Shown: one piece after another, positions 29,316 to 37,739 of the stretch | Position numbering within the stretch: position 1 is the stretch's first letter | How the letters are laid out: each line of letters begins with the position of its first letter | NCBI RefSeq assembly: GCF_017874615.1 | Contig: NZ_JAGIKV010000035.1 | Span: forward strand, 1-55,237 | Length of the DNA: 55,237 bases | DNA from: Paenibacillus xylanexedens | GTDB lineage: Bacteria > Bacillota > Bacilli > Paenibacillales > Paenibacillaceae | Reading direction: 5' to 3' | Notes under the pieces: generated by a model | What the model saw: the letters and a program-made list of their open reading frames with translations, nothing else | What the model was told of the DNA's origin: nothing | The model's database searches: none | Program-made: the position numbers and the translations under genes

Positions 29316-32300
29316 TTACCCCCCCGTCTCCAATGCTTTGTATATTTCTTCACCTGCTACATCACGGATCAATGAACGACCTGCAGGGCTTTTTAAAGCT
29401 CTCTCAAACGATGGGAAATCGATAATTCCATCCGCAATACCTCTGAGATCGATTGTAACATTGCCGATTGTTACCGACTTGCTCCCACTGGATGCTTGGG
29501 CAGACAATGAAGTGGTACGAACAGGAATGTTACTACCGGATAGTTCTGGACCTTCAATGCCATCTACACCATCACGCATCGTCCCCGCGATCAAGTTCAT
29601 TCGTTGTTTAATAGAGTCCGGCCGTAATCCATCCGAAAACATGGATACGAAGTTTCCTGCCCATCGATCTGACTTACTGGCAGGACCTTCTTTGGTCGGG
29701 GAACTAAAACCAAGGTAATCCTTGATCACACCTGCAGCTTTGGAAACGATACTTGTCAATGTCGGGAATTTACTTTGCATTCCCGCCGCCATCATACTGA
29801 TTAGATTGCTACCCCAGGTGCTTCCTTTACTTGAGACAGTAGAGAGAGATTCAAGATGTTGCCGAGTAAGATCAATCGCACTTTTGGCCGATGAGCTCAC
29901 ACCACTAAAACTCAAAGCAGCTTGGCCGTTGCCACTGATAATGTCCCTGGTGCTATTCTTCGTAGTAACTCCCAGATCCTTGGCTTTCTGTTCGGTTTCC
30001 TTGGCTGCTGTCCCAACAGCCTTGACATTACTCTCAGCTTCTTTGGACTCAGAACCCTTGAACATACCCACTAACTTATCCTTAATATGATCTGCGGCTT
30101 GAGTGATGCCGCTCTCGTTCATTGCATCTGTAAGGCCTTGCTTCAGTCCACTTTTCTGAACATTAGAAACGACACTTTCCATCGTTTCCTTGATTTTTTG
30201 CTCGCCTTCCTTGGTTGTAGAAGCCGTTGTAGTGACAAATGCTTCTTTGGGTAACTGAGGCATAACCGGCTTAGCCTCTTCTTTTGGACCAAAACCCATC
30301 CAACCCTTGATAGAGTCTGTAAGAGATGAAACACCATCCACGATGTCACGAGTAATACCGCTTGAATCAGCAAGTGCACCAAGCTTCTCTCCTGCCCAGT
30401 TCCCAAAGTAAGCACCTGCAGCAGTTCCGAGCGGACCGGCTAATGATCCGACAATACCGCCCAACGTACCTCCAATGGTACCACCTGCAACTGAACCACC
30501 TGACGAAGATATGGCTTCCTTCCACCCGGTTTCCTTGGCTGTCTGGTATAAGTCATATGCTCCGAAACCCAAGGATGTGGCAGCCCCAATAATTCCGCCA
30601 GCTTTCAACATTTTCGCATTCGATTTAATGAAGTTCCCTATCTTACCCCCGTTTGGCACGTCAGGAGTTGGTGGAGGGGTTGGAGGATTTGGCCGACGCA
30701 CCCGATATGGATTTTCACGCGATCCGCGCCTGTTCGGGTCACGTGTATCAGGAGAATTGTTTCTATTGCGGTTACGATCTCCCCCTGAACCTCGGTTATT
30801 CCCGCCTCCTCTTCTATTTCCACGGTTTCGACCATTACCTCTACCACCTGATGTAGATCCATACACATTCACCCGATTTGCATTAATTGTCATCGTTGAT
30901 GAGCTACGAACTCCACCCAGTGGGTTACCTGAGTTGTTTCGATTACGACCTAAGTCACCCCTGATTCGACGGTCACCTACTTGATTACGAATACGATTAG
31001 CACGTTCGGCAGGTGTTTCCACCGTCGGCTCAGGTGGTCCGGATGATCTGCCCCGAATGCGATCCCAGCCGTTTTTAAGCCCTTGATCCGCCCCGGTTAC
31101 GATATTCTTACCTTTTTGTCCTGCCCATCCAACAGCTCCGGCAAGATCTGAATTGAGTTGACGCACACCCTGGCCAAAAGAAACCAGTCCTTTTATCACA
31201 AGCACACTAGCCAACCCAATCAATGCTGCATTAATTAAACCAGCGTTTTCCTTATAAACATTGGTCACTTTCGTAATTGCATTTACAACACCTACACCAA
31301 AAGCTTCGATGCTGTCTTTGTTCTCAGTGATCAAGGAGTTAAATTCTTTAAGCGCCGGCAATGAAGCCTGCATGATATTTCCGCCGATGTCTTGCATCTG
31401 CATTTGCATTTGAGCTTGGATCTGGTTGTATTCAGTCATTGGGTTAGCTTGTTGTTGAGTTGCAACCAATCGATCAGTGGTTCCGGTCATATCCGGTGCT
31501 TTTTCGAAAGGTAGACTATACGTACTCAGAATCGAATCTGAATTATCCTCGGCAGCAGCTGAACCAAGAGTTACAAGCGATTGCTTTAAATCACTTCGAC
31601 TTTGACTGGCTAAATCAGCAACTAATGCGGCTATAGCACCCTGTGCTTTTTGCTTATCCCCAGAGTTAATGTCTTCTGTGAATGCTTGAGCTTGACTAGC
31701 TGCATCTTTTTTACCTGAACCCCTGCTAACGAAATAATTAGCCATGTCATCAGCATTTAGGGCTTTTACTCCAAATGTTTCTTTAAAGAAATCACCAGGC
31801 TTGTCGAAATTGAAGGCTCCACCTTCGACCGTTTTTGATAAAAAATTACTCATCTGAGCAGAATCCGTACCGCTACTAGCAAAATAAGGACTATATTCCC
31901 AGAATGTATCGAACAAATCTTGCTGACGATCGCCCACACTTTGATAGGCATACATCATGCTATCTGCGATCTGAGTAGGCGTTTCCTTAAATGCATTACT
32001 AGCTTGGGCTAATGCACGGTTGACTTCCTCAGCTCCAGCGTCAGGACGGATGTATTGAATCTTTGATGAAGCCGTGATTGCTTCCCCGATCATAGATTTA
32101 TCAGGGAACATCGGTGCAATGTCGGCCAGATTACCCGCACCAGTTGCACGGTCTGGAATGATCCCTTGAGATACGAGATCATCATTTATTGCGAGTGCTT
32201 TTTGCCGTTCCTGAGCAGGGATATAAGGTGCGCTGCGCGCTGCTTCCGAGTAATAGTCTGTTACACCACCAAACAGCGCATCTGACATTCCACCGCCAAG

Positions 32301-32744
32301 CACAAGCCCCCCAGCTACAGTCGCCAAAGCTGCAATCTTGGCAGATATGCCGTCTACTAATGGGCTAATCTCGTCATTTGCTCTGAGTCGGACATGAGCA
32401 TCACTTATCCCGCGGATCTCGGCATCGGCACGACTTGCAGACCGCCTTAAATCATCGGCCCCAGCTCGCGAACGACGAAAAATATCATCCAGTTGGACAC
32501 GATTGAAATCCCGTACTTCATCTGCTGCACCATGTATTCGTCTGCCTAAATCATCTGCTGCATCTCTAGCTCTGCGACTACTGGAAACTATATCATCGCC
32601 CATGCTACCGGCAATGCGTCGAAACTCTCTCACGTCATCTGTGGCTCTTTGGATCAAACTGCGCATGTTTCGCACAGCACCAGATATTAAATCTTTAGCT
32701 TCAAACGGGACGGTCACCCGACTTGTGGCTGCGATATTGTTCAC
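29316..32744 (-). CDS. Tail tape measure protein (XkdO-like)
   Basis: 1142 aa; sets tail length and is ejected with DNA. The N-terminal 130 residues are coiled coil (VRNMRSLIQRATDDVREF, RARDAADDLGRRIHGAADEV). Then TATA-type hydrophobic segments: KIAALATVAGGLVLGGGM and AALIGLASVLVIKGLVSFGQ. A long Arg/Asn/Gly-rich linker (about 620-720, RGGGNNRGSGGDRNRNRNNS) is unusual for a tape measure. Then glycine-rich hydrophobic repeats (GGIVGSLAGPLGTAAGAYFG), and the end resembles the tape-measure helical repeats with GFSSPTKEGPASKSDRWAGN. GTG start at 32744 follows GGGAAGGG closely. Confidence 0.9.
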   Translation of the reverse strand: MNNIAATSRVTVPFEAKDLISGAVRNMRSLIQRATDDVREFRRIAGSMGDDIVSSSRRARDAADDLGRRIHGAADEVRDFNRVQLDDIFRRSRAGADDLRRSASRADAEIRGISDAHVRLRANDEISPLVDGISAKIAALATVAGGLVLGGGMSDALFGGVTDYYSEAARSAPYIPAQERQKALAINDDLVSQGIIPDRATGAGNLADIAPMFPDKSMIGEAITASSKIQYIRPDAGAEEVNRALAQASNAFKETPTQIADSMMYAYQSVGDRQQDLFDTFWEYSPYFASSGTDSAQMSNFLSKTVEGGAFNFDKPGDFFKETFGVKALNADDMANYFVSRGSGKKDAASQAQAFTEDINSGDKQKAQGAIAALVADLASQSRSDLKQSLVTLGSAAAEDNSDSILSTYSLPFEKAPDMTGTTDRLVATQQQANPMTEYNQIQAQMQMQMQDIGGNIMQASLPALKEFNSLITENKDSIEAFGVGVVNAITKVTNVYKENAGLINAALIGLASVLVIKGLVSFGQGVRQLNSDLAGAVGWAGQKGKNIVTGADQGLKNGWDRIRGRSSGPPEPTVETPAERANRIRNQVGDRRIRGDLGRNRNNSGNPLGGVRSSSTMTINANRVNVYGSTSGGRGNGRNRGNRRGGGNNRGSGGDRNRNRNNSPDTRDPNRRGSRENPYRVRRPNPPTPPPTPDVPNGGKIGNFIKSNAKMLKAGGIIGAATSLGFGAYDLYQTAKETGWKEAISSSGGSVAGGTIGGTLGGIVGSLAGPLGTAAGAYFGNWAGEKLGALADSSGITRDIVDGVSSLTDSIKGWMGFGPKEEAKPVMPQLPKEAFVTTTASTTKEGEQKIKETMESVVSNVQKSGLKQGLTDAMNESGITQAADHIKDKLVGMFKGSESKEAESNVKAVGTAAKETEQKAKDLGVTTKNSTRDIISGNGQAALSFSGVSSSAKSAIDLTRQHLESLSTVSSKGSTWGSNLISMMAAGMQSKFPTLTSIVSKAAGVIKDYLGFSSPTKEGPASKSDRWAGNFVSMFSDGLRPDSIKQRMNLIAGTMRDGVDGIEGPELSGSNIPVRTTSLSAQASSGSKSVTIGNVTIDLRGIADGIIDFPSFERALKSPAGRSLIRDVAGEEIYKALETGG

Positions 32745-32756
32745 CCCCTTCCCATG

Positions 32757-33301
32757 CTACTTGTTAAGCTTCTTCATCTCTTCCTCAGCCAGCATCGATG
32801 CGGCAAGACAGAAATGATATTGTCTGTTCCGATTTACTTCATATGGCAAGACTTCGGCAGGCAGCTTCTTCTGATTAATCCAAAAGGATGCTATCCAGCT
32901 TGCTTCTCCGTCTCGCCGGATGAGTTTTTTGCTTCTTTAAGCAACGCATCCTTAGTTTCCTGAAAGTTCCGGACCGCTTTGGCCAAGATGGCATAATGAT
33001 CTGGATCATTCAACACCCGCGGTGGCAATTCATTTTTATTGATGCAGTTGTATGCCTTCAGGAGTTCGATGTTCTTCCAATCAAAATCATGCTCTGTGGC
33101 TTTTACGATCATTGCATCAATGTCATTGAAAGATCCTTTTGCAGTGCCGTCATCGTTGTATGCTGATTCATACGCTCGGCGCAGGTCTATGGTGGTCAGA
33201 CGACGTACAGACCATTTATCTCCGTCTACCTCAACTTCAATCTGTTCAGGTTTGGCCGCCTCTGTACCGGCCGCAAGATATTTTTGTAGTTTGTCGCTCA
33301 T
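32757..33301 (-). CDS. Tail assembly chaperone, -1 frameshift fusion (G-T type)
   Basis: Programmed -1 frameshift product of about 181 aa. The slippery heptamer A AAA AAC (32930-32924, codons GCA AAA AAC) lies ten codons before the stop of the upstream gene; shifting back one base gives a second frame of 55 residues (LIRRDGEASWIASFWINQKK ... AEEEMKKLNK) ending at 32757, just before the tape measure. This frame has no own start codon and ends with a normal stop. Position, slippery site and product size are those of the G/GT tail chaperones of many tailed phages. Confidence 0.8.
32891..33301 (-). CDS. Tail assembly chaperone (XkdN-like, unshifted form)
   Basis: 136 aa. LQKYLAAGTEAAKPEQIEVE, WSVRRLTTIDLRRAYESAYN and LKAYNCINKNELPPRVLNDP are typical of XkdN-type chaperones, which keep the tape measure soluble until tube polymerisation. 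The last residues (LKEAKNSSGETEKQAG) follow the slippery site; most ribosomes end here. ATG at 33301 follows GGAGG. Confidence 0.85.
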   Translation of the reverse strand: MSDKLQKYLAAGTEAAKPEQIEVEVDGDKWSVRRLTTIDLRRAYESAYNDDGTAKGSFNDIDAMIVKATEHDFDWKNIELLKAYNCINKNELPPRVLNDPDHYAILAKAVRNFQETKDALLKEAKNSSGETEKQAG

Positions 33302-33333
33302 TGTGATTCCTCCAGTAATTTGATTTTGGAAAC

Positions 33334-33360
33334 AAAAAGACCGCCAAATAAATGACGGTC
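33334..33360 (-). terminator. Terminator of the membrane-protein moron
   Basis: Minus strand GACCG / CGGTC stem with a 12-base loop followed by TTTTTG. It lies between the inserted membrane protein gene and the chaperone gene, so late read-through must pass it. Confidence 0.55.
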
Positions 33361-33372
33361 ACGGTAAAAGTC

Positions 33373-33612
33373 TTATAATAATGACGTTTTGACAAGTGTG
33401 ATTATGCAAAAGATAGAAACTGCTAAAAAAATAATCGCTGTGTAGCGTTGGCTCTTCCAAATTCGAATCCCATTAGCAATAGTAAGGATGAGCATTGCAA
33501 TGGCATTTAATGCAGTGGAATACCCTTGAACCGTGTTAACAATAAGCAAAATCATTACCACTACCCAGGCAAACCAGAACCAAAGTGGAAACTTCTGAAA
33601 AAACTCTTTCAT
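33373..33612 (-). CDS. Small membrane protein inserted among tail genes
   Basis: 79 aa with three membrane helices: LWFWFAWVVVMILLIVNTVQ, TALNAIAMLILTIANGI and YTAIIFLAVSIFCIITLVKT. No known family. AAGGAG 8 nt before the ATG. It is more AT-rich than its neighbours, has its own terminator and breaks the otherwise conserved tube-chaperone order, so it looks like a moron. Expressed late or from the prophage, it might serve superinfection exclusion; this is inference. Confidence 0.75.
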   Translation of the reverse strand: MKEFFQKFPLWFWFAWVVVMILLIVNTVQGYSTALNAIAMLILTIANGIRIWKSQRYTAIIFLAVSIFCIITLVKTSLL

Positions 33613-33713
33613 CGCGATTTTCTCCTTATGGCATTTATTCTGTCTGTAGTAGGGTATTCTTCAACTTATATCAAATTCCTTTATTTGGATTATAATTCGC
33701 TACAAAATTAATA

Positions 33714-34157
33714 TTAAGCCATGTAATCCGGGAACTGTTCCACAAATTCAAAGTCAGTAGCCGTTCCCTCCAACGTGATATCAATCCCCGTGTTACTGTC
33801 GATCTGGGCAACCAAAATGTCCATGTTGCCGTGAATATGAATCCCTGTCAGAAGGACTCGCTCCGTATTGCCTGTCTGCATGTCCTCCAAGGAACCAGTG
33901 ATGCGATCGAGGAACATGGTTTTACCTGCTTTAAAGTCTGTCAACAAGCGGTACCGGAGCCGTGATTCCAGTTTGGACATGACCAGTTTAACCGGGATTT
34001 CATAACCCACGATTTGTTTTGTCTTCGCCATTCGGCGAGCTCGGACAACATCCAATGTTTCAGGATTCAGTGTGACTTCAATTTCCTTGATAGTCTGCAC
34101 CGCATCCCCGTTATCGTCTTCAACAGAGAGATTACGGCCAATAAGTTCGCGTTCCAT
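33714..34157 (-). CDS. Tail tube protein (XkdM-like)
   Basis: 147 aa, forms the inner tube. ELIGRNLSVEDDNGDAVQTI, EVTLNPETLDVVRARRMAKT, GYEIPVKLVMSKLESRLRYR and FLDRITGSLEDMQTGNTERV match the XkdM (DUF2001) family. Starts 3 nt after the sheath stop, the usual sheath-tube pair. Confidence 0.92.
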   Translation of the reverse strand: MERELIGRNLSVEDDNGDAVQTIKEIEVTLNPETLDVVRARRMAKTKQIVGYEIPVKLVMSKLESRLRYRLLTDFKAGKTMFLDRITGSLEDMQTGNTERVLLTGIHIHGNMDILVAQIDSNTGIDITLEGTATDFEFVEQFPDYMA

Positions 34158-34160
34158 GTA

Positions 34161-35513
34161 TTAAGCCACCTCCCAAGTAATATAGAATGCTTCGATGGCA
34201 TCAAGCGGCTTGGCGAATAGCTTGAAATACGCGTAATCGAAGTCACTCACATTGTTCGGATCTTCCGTGAAGGTATAACCTTCATCAATCGCTTTTTGGC
34301 TCCTGCGGATTGCCAGGTATTCAAGCACAGCCGCAATAAACATACCCCGACCATCCTTGTCATTGTCCAGTTTAGCCTTCCACTTCTTCGCCGTGGAATA
34401 GATGTCGTTCAGGACTTGGTCGATCGTCATAGAAACACGAATCTTACCAAAGTCCTCACGTTCACCTGCACCCATCGTTGTCAGCGTATTGACCGCTGAC
34501 TCAATGATATAGTCGTAACCGTCTCGTGTAGCCATCAGAGTTCCTTCAGCCAGTCCTTTGATAACTTCGCTATGGCTCCAATCGATTGCAGCCTGTGTCA
34601 TTGGAACCTTAGCCCCTGTAAAGGACTTATTCGCAGGTGTACCCGCCATCAAGCCAGCCAGCCACGCTGCCCATTGCACAGAGTTGTACGTTTTGCCGTT
34701 AATATGTGTTCCGGCAATAGAGTTGTTAACGATGAATCGGGCGTTCATAGCGCGGCTACGGGCATTATGCTTATCAATGTCAGTATCATCGAGTGGAAGG
34801 CCAGCAACGACCAACTGAGCGAGTCTGCGGGCCTTCATGCGACGATCCAACAGCCATTGTTTTGCCGCAGCTTGGACGGCCGCTTCCGTTGAAGGTAAAT
34901 AGAACACATCGAAGGTCAGACCGTCCACCCGGTTAAAGATCCGACTCCAGTCTGATGCCGTGATTGTCGCTGAACCAGATACGGCTCCCGTGAGCGCCGT
35001 GTATGCCACGTCCGCCCAAGCAACAACACCTGTCGATTTGAACCGGACCATATTTGACTTCTTCAAGGCTTCTTCTGCAGAAGCCTTATCGGAAACTGTG
35101 AACGTCTCTGTGTCATAAATCCCTTTGATATCGCGAACGATGATTTCCTTTTTGGTGGCATCGACCAAGCTGGCACGAATCATGTATTCAAAATCATTAC
35201 CGCGTAATCCTGGATAACGTGCCTCAATCATGTAACTGTCCGTAACAGATACGGAAGCAACCTTTTCCAAGCCACTGGTGACCCGGTAACCAACCACCGT
35301 TGCCCCCGTTTCCGATGCCAGCTCCAATTCATCGACCTGCAGGCCGCTTTCCTTCAAGCGTTCGGACGTGTCGGCCATATCAATTGCTTTATTGGCCGCC
35401 CCCCACTCGGCTTGATAGGGGATCAGCACACGGCCAGTTACTGGCACTACCCGTGCTTTGGCCAACGCGATCAATTCCACATATCCGCCAGGTCTAACTC
35501 TCTGAATCGACAT
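34161..35513 (-). CDS. Tail sheath protein (XkdK-like)
   Basis: 450 aa contractile sheath subunit. RPGGYVELIALAKARVVPVT and GRVLIPYQAEWGAANKAIDM at the N-terminus, then FNRVDGLTFDVFYLPSTEAA and the conserved C-terminal core VNTLTTMGAGEREDFGKIRV with SMTIDQVLNDIYSTAKKWKA and FITWEVA at the end. Defines the phage as a myovirus-type. Overlaps the small upstream gene by 20 nt. Confidence 0.95.
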   Translation of the reverse strand: MSIQRVRPGGYVELIALAKARVVPVTGRVLIPYQAEWGAANKAIDMADTSERLKESGLQVDELELASETGATVVGYRVTSGLEKVASVSVTDSYMIEARYPGLRGNDFEYMIRASLVDATKKEIIVRDIKGIYDTETFTVSDKASAEEALKKSNMVRFKSTGVVAWADVAYTALTGAVSGSATITASDWSRIFNRVDGLTFDVFYLPSTEAAVQAAAKQWLLDRRMKARRLAQLVVAGLPLDDTDIDKHNARSRAMNARFIVNNSIAGTHINGKTYNSVQWAAWLAGLMAGTPANKSFTGAKVPMTQAAIDWSHSEVIKGLAEGTLMATRDGYDYIIESAVNTLTTMGAGEREDFGKIRVSMTIDQVLNDIYSTAKKWKAKLDNDKDGRGMFIAAVLEYLAIRRSQKAIDEGYTFTEDPNNVSDFDYAYFKLFAKPLDAIEAFYITWEVA

Positions 35514-35745
35514 TCTGCGTTTCCTCCTTCGTTACCGCTGGTCGCAAGTATGCATCCAGTCGGTTTTGTACTTCCTGCTGGGATAGCATGGTATCGGCTT
35601 TGCAATCAAAAAGGGCGCCCGCCACCTCAAAGCGTTCATGCTTCAATGCGGCTGCACCCTCAATCCATTCTTGCTTGGTACGCTTGTTCAGATCCTCCTG
35701 GACCGATGCACCGGCAGCAAGCCTGTCCTTTCGTGTTGTGCTCAT
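35494..35745 (-). CDS. Small protein upstream of the sheath, 83 aa
   Basis: Helical, charged protein (LAAGASVQEDLNKRTKQEWI, then EGAAALKHERFEVAGALFDC) with LSQQEVQNRLDAYL near its end. Proteins of this size and pattern precede the sheath in many PBSX-type modules; function unknown, perhaps a sheath or completion chaperone. AAAGGAG at 8 nt; overlaps both neighbours. Confidence 0.65.
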   Translation of the reverse strand: MSTTRKDRLAAGASVQEDLNKRTKQEWIEGAAALKHERFEVAGALFDCKADTMLSQQEVQNRLDAYLRPAVTKEETQNVDSES

Positions 35746-36212
35746 GGTGTGAGCTCCTTTCCTTCATATCCGATACGGAATTCATTGATCTTCGGTACCG
35801 GAACCTTCGGCACTGCCAAAAGATACGAATACCTGAAGGTGACTTCAATCCGATCCTTTTCAGGTCGGTTACGCGGTGGTTCCATCACCAATGCCACACC
35901 GAAGCGTTTTGAAGCGTAGCAAAATCGCTTCTGTCGCAGGAATGTGAACAATGGCTCCAAATCAAAGGGGATGGGTTCCCCCTCGTCTTCTTCCGTTACT
36001 CGCTCCTTATCAAAATGGAAGACAAGTCCTACATCCTCTACGATCCGGTCAGCACAAGGGGTATGGGTCTTATCAGAAACAAGATCCGTTTCTATAAAAA
36101 CGGAAGGTGTATCAAAATTCCCGGCCAGCCATTGCGTCTTATCCCGCAAAATCGTCAGATCTGGGTAAACAAGCCGCACGATTTCTGCCCATGACTTCAA
36201 ACCTTTATCCAT
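35742..36212 (-). CDS. Tail terminator/completion protein (DUF6838-like)
   Basis: 156 aa. WAEIVRLVYPDLTILRDKTQ, FDTPSVFIETDLVSDKTHTP, LEPLFTFLRQKRFCYASKRF and EVTFRYSYLLAV match the tail-terminator family in this gene order. It caps the tail tube and joins it to the head connector. Overlaps the small gene downstream by 4 nt. Confidence 0.75.
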   Translation of the reverse strand: MDKGLKSWAEIVRLVYPDLTILRDKTQWLAGNFDTPSVFIETDLVSDKTHTPCADRIVEDVGLVFHFDKERVTEEDEGEPIPFDLEPLFTFLRQKRFCYASKRFGVALVMEPPRNRPEKDRIEVTFRYSYLLAVPKVPVPKINEFRIGYEGKELTP

Positions 36213-36736
36213 CAGCGCAGCACCCTTTCCAACTCAATTTCAAGCCGCCTTATGATGAGCTGATTCATTCCGCCTTCAAACTGCGTCACGGCAATGTCGA
36301 AATACTTCCGACCGATGAAGCTACGCGGTTTCGCCATGAATCCAGTCTTGGCATTGCGGTCATACACAAATGATCCACCGCTGTTCCAGTAACCTGGTAC
36401 CCAATGGGCTTTGTGAATCGTGTAACCGTCATTAATCAAACGTGGGTATCCCCATGCTCCCTGGTCGTTTGAACCGGACCCAAGATCAGATCCAACTTCC
36501 AATGTGATAGAGTTCCGATCCACGTCCCATTCCCATACGTTACCGTCACCGCCGCGAGTGAATGAGTTCCACATCAATCCCGTATCAATAAGGCCTTGCC
36601 GGTCGATCTCGTCAATGATGTGGTTTAACAACGTTTCGCCCAAGGCTTCGGCTATGTTGGTCAGTACCCGCTTCATCCCTTGATCAGCCAGTTTTCTGAA
36701 TCTACGTGCCAACCCATCAAAGTCATTAACGATCAT
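36212..36736 (-). CDS. HK97 gp10-like neck protein
   Basis: 174 aa. FDGLARRFRKLADQGMKRVL, IDRQGLIDTGLMWNSFTRGG and IIRRLEIELERVL are the gp10-like family pattern, with a Trp/Gly-rich insertion in the middle (HKAHWVPGYWNSGGSFVYDR). Neck/tail completion protein at the expected place between closure and terminator genes. Confidence 0.75.
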   Translation of the reverse strand: MIVNDFDGLARRFRKLADQGMKRVLTNIAEALGETLLNHIIDEIDRQGLIDTGLMWNSFTRGGDGNVWEWDVDRNSITLEVGSDLGSGSNDQGAWGYPRLINDGYTIHKAHWVPGYWNSGGSFVYDRNAKTGFMAKPRSFIGRKYFDIAVTQFEGGMNQLIIRRLEIELERVLR

Positions 36737-37106
36737 TGCCTTTCACCTCACATGTCATCAGCAGCTCCATCCAATAGCGGCGAGGATTCGCATCGATGAC
36801 GAGATAACGACGACCGAACAATACAATTTCATCGCTGATTCTCACATCAGCCGTTTTGGCCACGCCGATCGTTTTCTTCACGATGTACATCACGGGTTTT
36901 GCATCAGCCTTGTCGGATGTCTCCGTCTTGATGACATGACACTTGAGATCGCCAATCTTGCCCGTCTTCCGATCATTGAACAGATCGTCACCATCTCGCT
37001 TGCTGCCAACCCGGTACACGGCAAGCGGCGTTTTAAACCGATGATTCACAACAAATAGGCCGTGATGTTGCCATCGTCCGGCCCTTCCTGTTGTTTCTTC
37101 ACCCAA
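36726..37106 (-). CDS. Head-tail closure protein (XkdH-like)
   Basis: 126 aa beta-rich protein (RFKTPLAVYRVGSKRDGDDL, VMYIVKKTIGVAKTADVRIS, ILFGRRYLVIDANPRRYW-type core). Pattern and position fit the XkdH/YqbH closure protein that seals the connector. It overlaps the connector gene upstream by 61 nt in another frame, an unusually long overlap; start at 37106 is therefore uncertain, and a downstream start near FVVNHRF is possible. Confidence 0.7.
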   Translation of the reverse strand: MGEETTGRAGRWQHHGLFVVNHRFKTPLAVYRVGSKRDGDDLFNDRKTGKIGDLKCHVIKTETSDKADAKPVMYIVKKTIGVAKTADVRISDEIVLFGRRYLVIDANPRRYWMELLMTCEVKGNDR

Positions 37107-37432
37107 AGGAACAAGATTGCGTCCACGTCCGGGTTACCCGTGGTCATGCCTGCAATCGCTTGCCGGGTGTATGTCCAAGCCCCATCGCTCTCTGAAGCAT
37201 AGTTCCGAGCGACAGCAGCCAAATATTCCTCACTGTCCTGTAGGGCAAGCCCTTCAGCCAGCTTCACCCATGCGAGCATGAGCTGCCGATCCACTTCTTC
37301 TGGAAAAGGAATAGGTAAATACAATTCAATACGCACCTGGGCGTCATCGATGTACTGTTCCAACTGTTCCGTTTCAGCTTCTTGGATTGGAGAGACGCGG
37401 CTACGAGTTTTAAGAAGTTGGGGCGTTAGCAT
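37046..37432 (-). CDS. Head-tail connector (YqbG/DUF3199-like)
   Basis: 128 aa from ATG 37432 (AAGGA at 9 nt). LTPQLLKTRSRVSPIQEAET, LEQYIDDAQVRIELYLPIPF and LMLAWVKLAEGLALQDSEEY are adaptor-protein helices typical of YqbG/gp6-like connectors that dock on the portal. The C-terminal tail (KKQQEGPDDGNITAYLL) overlaps the next gene. Confidence 0.78.
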   Translation of the reverse strand: MLTPQLLKTRSRVSPIQEAETEQLEQYIDDAQVRIELYLPIPFPEEVDRQLMLAWVKLAEGLALQDSEEYLAAVARNYASESDGAWTYTRQAIAGMTTGNPDVDAILFLWVKKQQEGPDDGNITAYLL

Positions 37433-37739
37433 AAGGATCATCCTTCTGCGGTAGAGCTGCCAAAGCATCAATCAAATCGGGTTTGTTCATCGTCGAAAAA
37501 CCTTTAATGCCTGCCGCCTTGGCTTGCTCCTTCAGTTCCTGAAGGGAAGGACCATCATCTTTCCCGTTATCGTCAACCGCAGGAGCAGGTTCATCATGAT
37601 TGTCTTCAACCGTGAAATCTTGCTCCTGTGCCAGTTTATCTGCAATCTCATCAGCGATCATGAGAGGCTTGCCCGGTTCGAAACGATGGCCATATTTGGA
37701 TACAGACGTGTTTTTGCCTGTGAAGGTTACTTTTTGCAT
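37410..37739 (-). CDS. YqbF-like protein with a HeH/LEM-type domain
   Basis: 109 aa. QKVTFTGKNTSVSKYGHRFE, then GKPLMIADEIADKLAQEQDF, an acidic linker, and a C-terminal SAP/HeH-like helix pair (LQELKEQAKAAGIKGFSTMN, KPDLIDALAAL). Same position after the capsid as YqbF in the skin element. The helical pair is a nucleic-acid-binding fold in other proteins; role in the virion unknown. Confidence 0.75.
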   Translation of the reverse strand: MQKVTFTGKNTSVSKYGHRFEPGKPLMIADEIADKLAQEQDFTVEDNHDEPAPAVDDNGKDDGPSLQELKEQAKAAGIKGFSTMNKPDLIDALAALPQKDDPYANAPTS

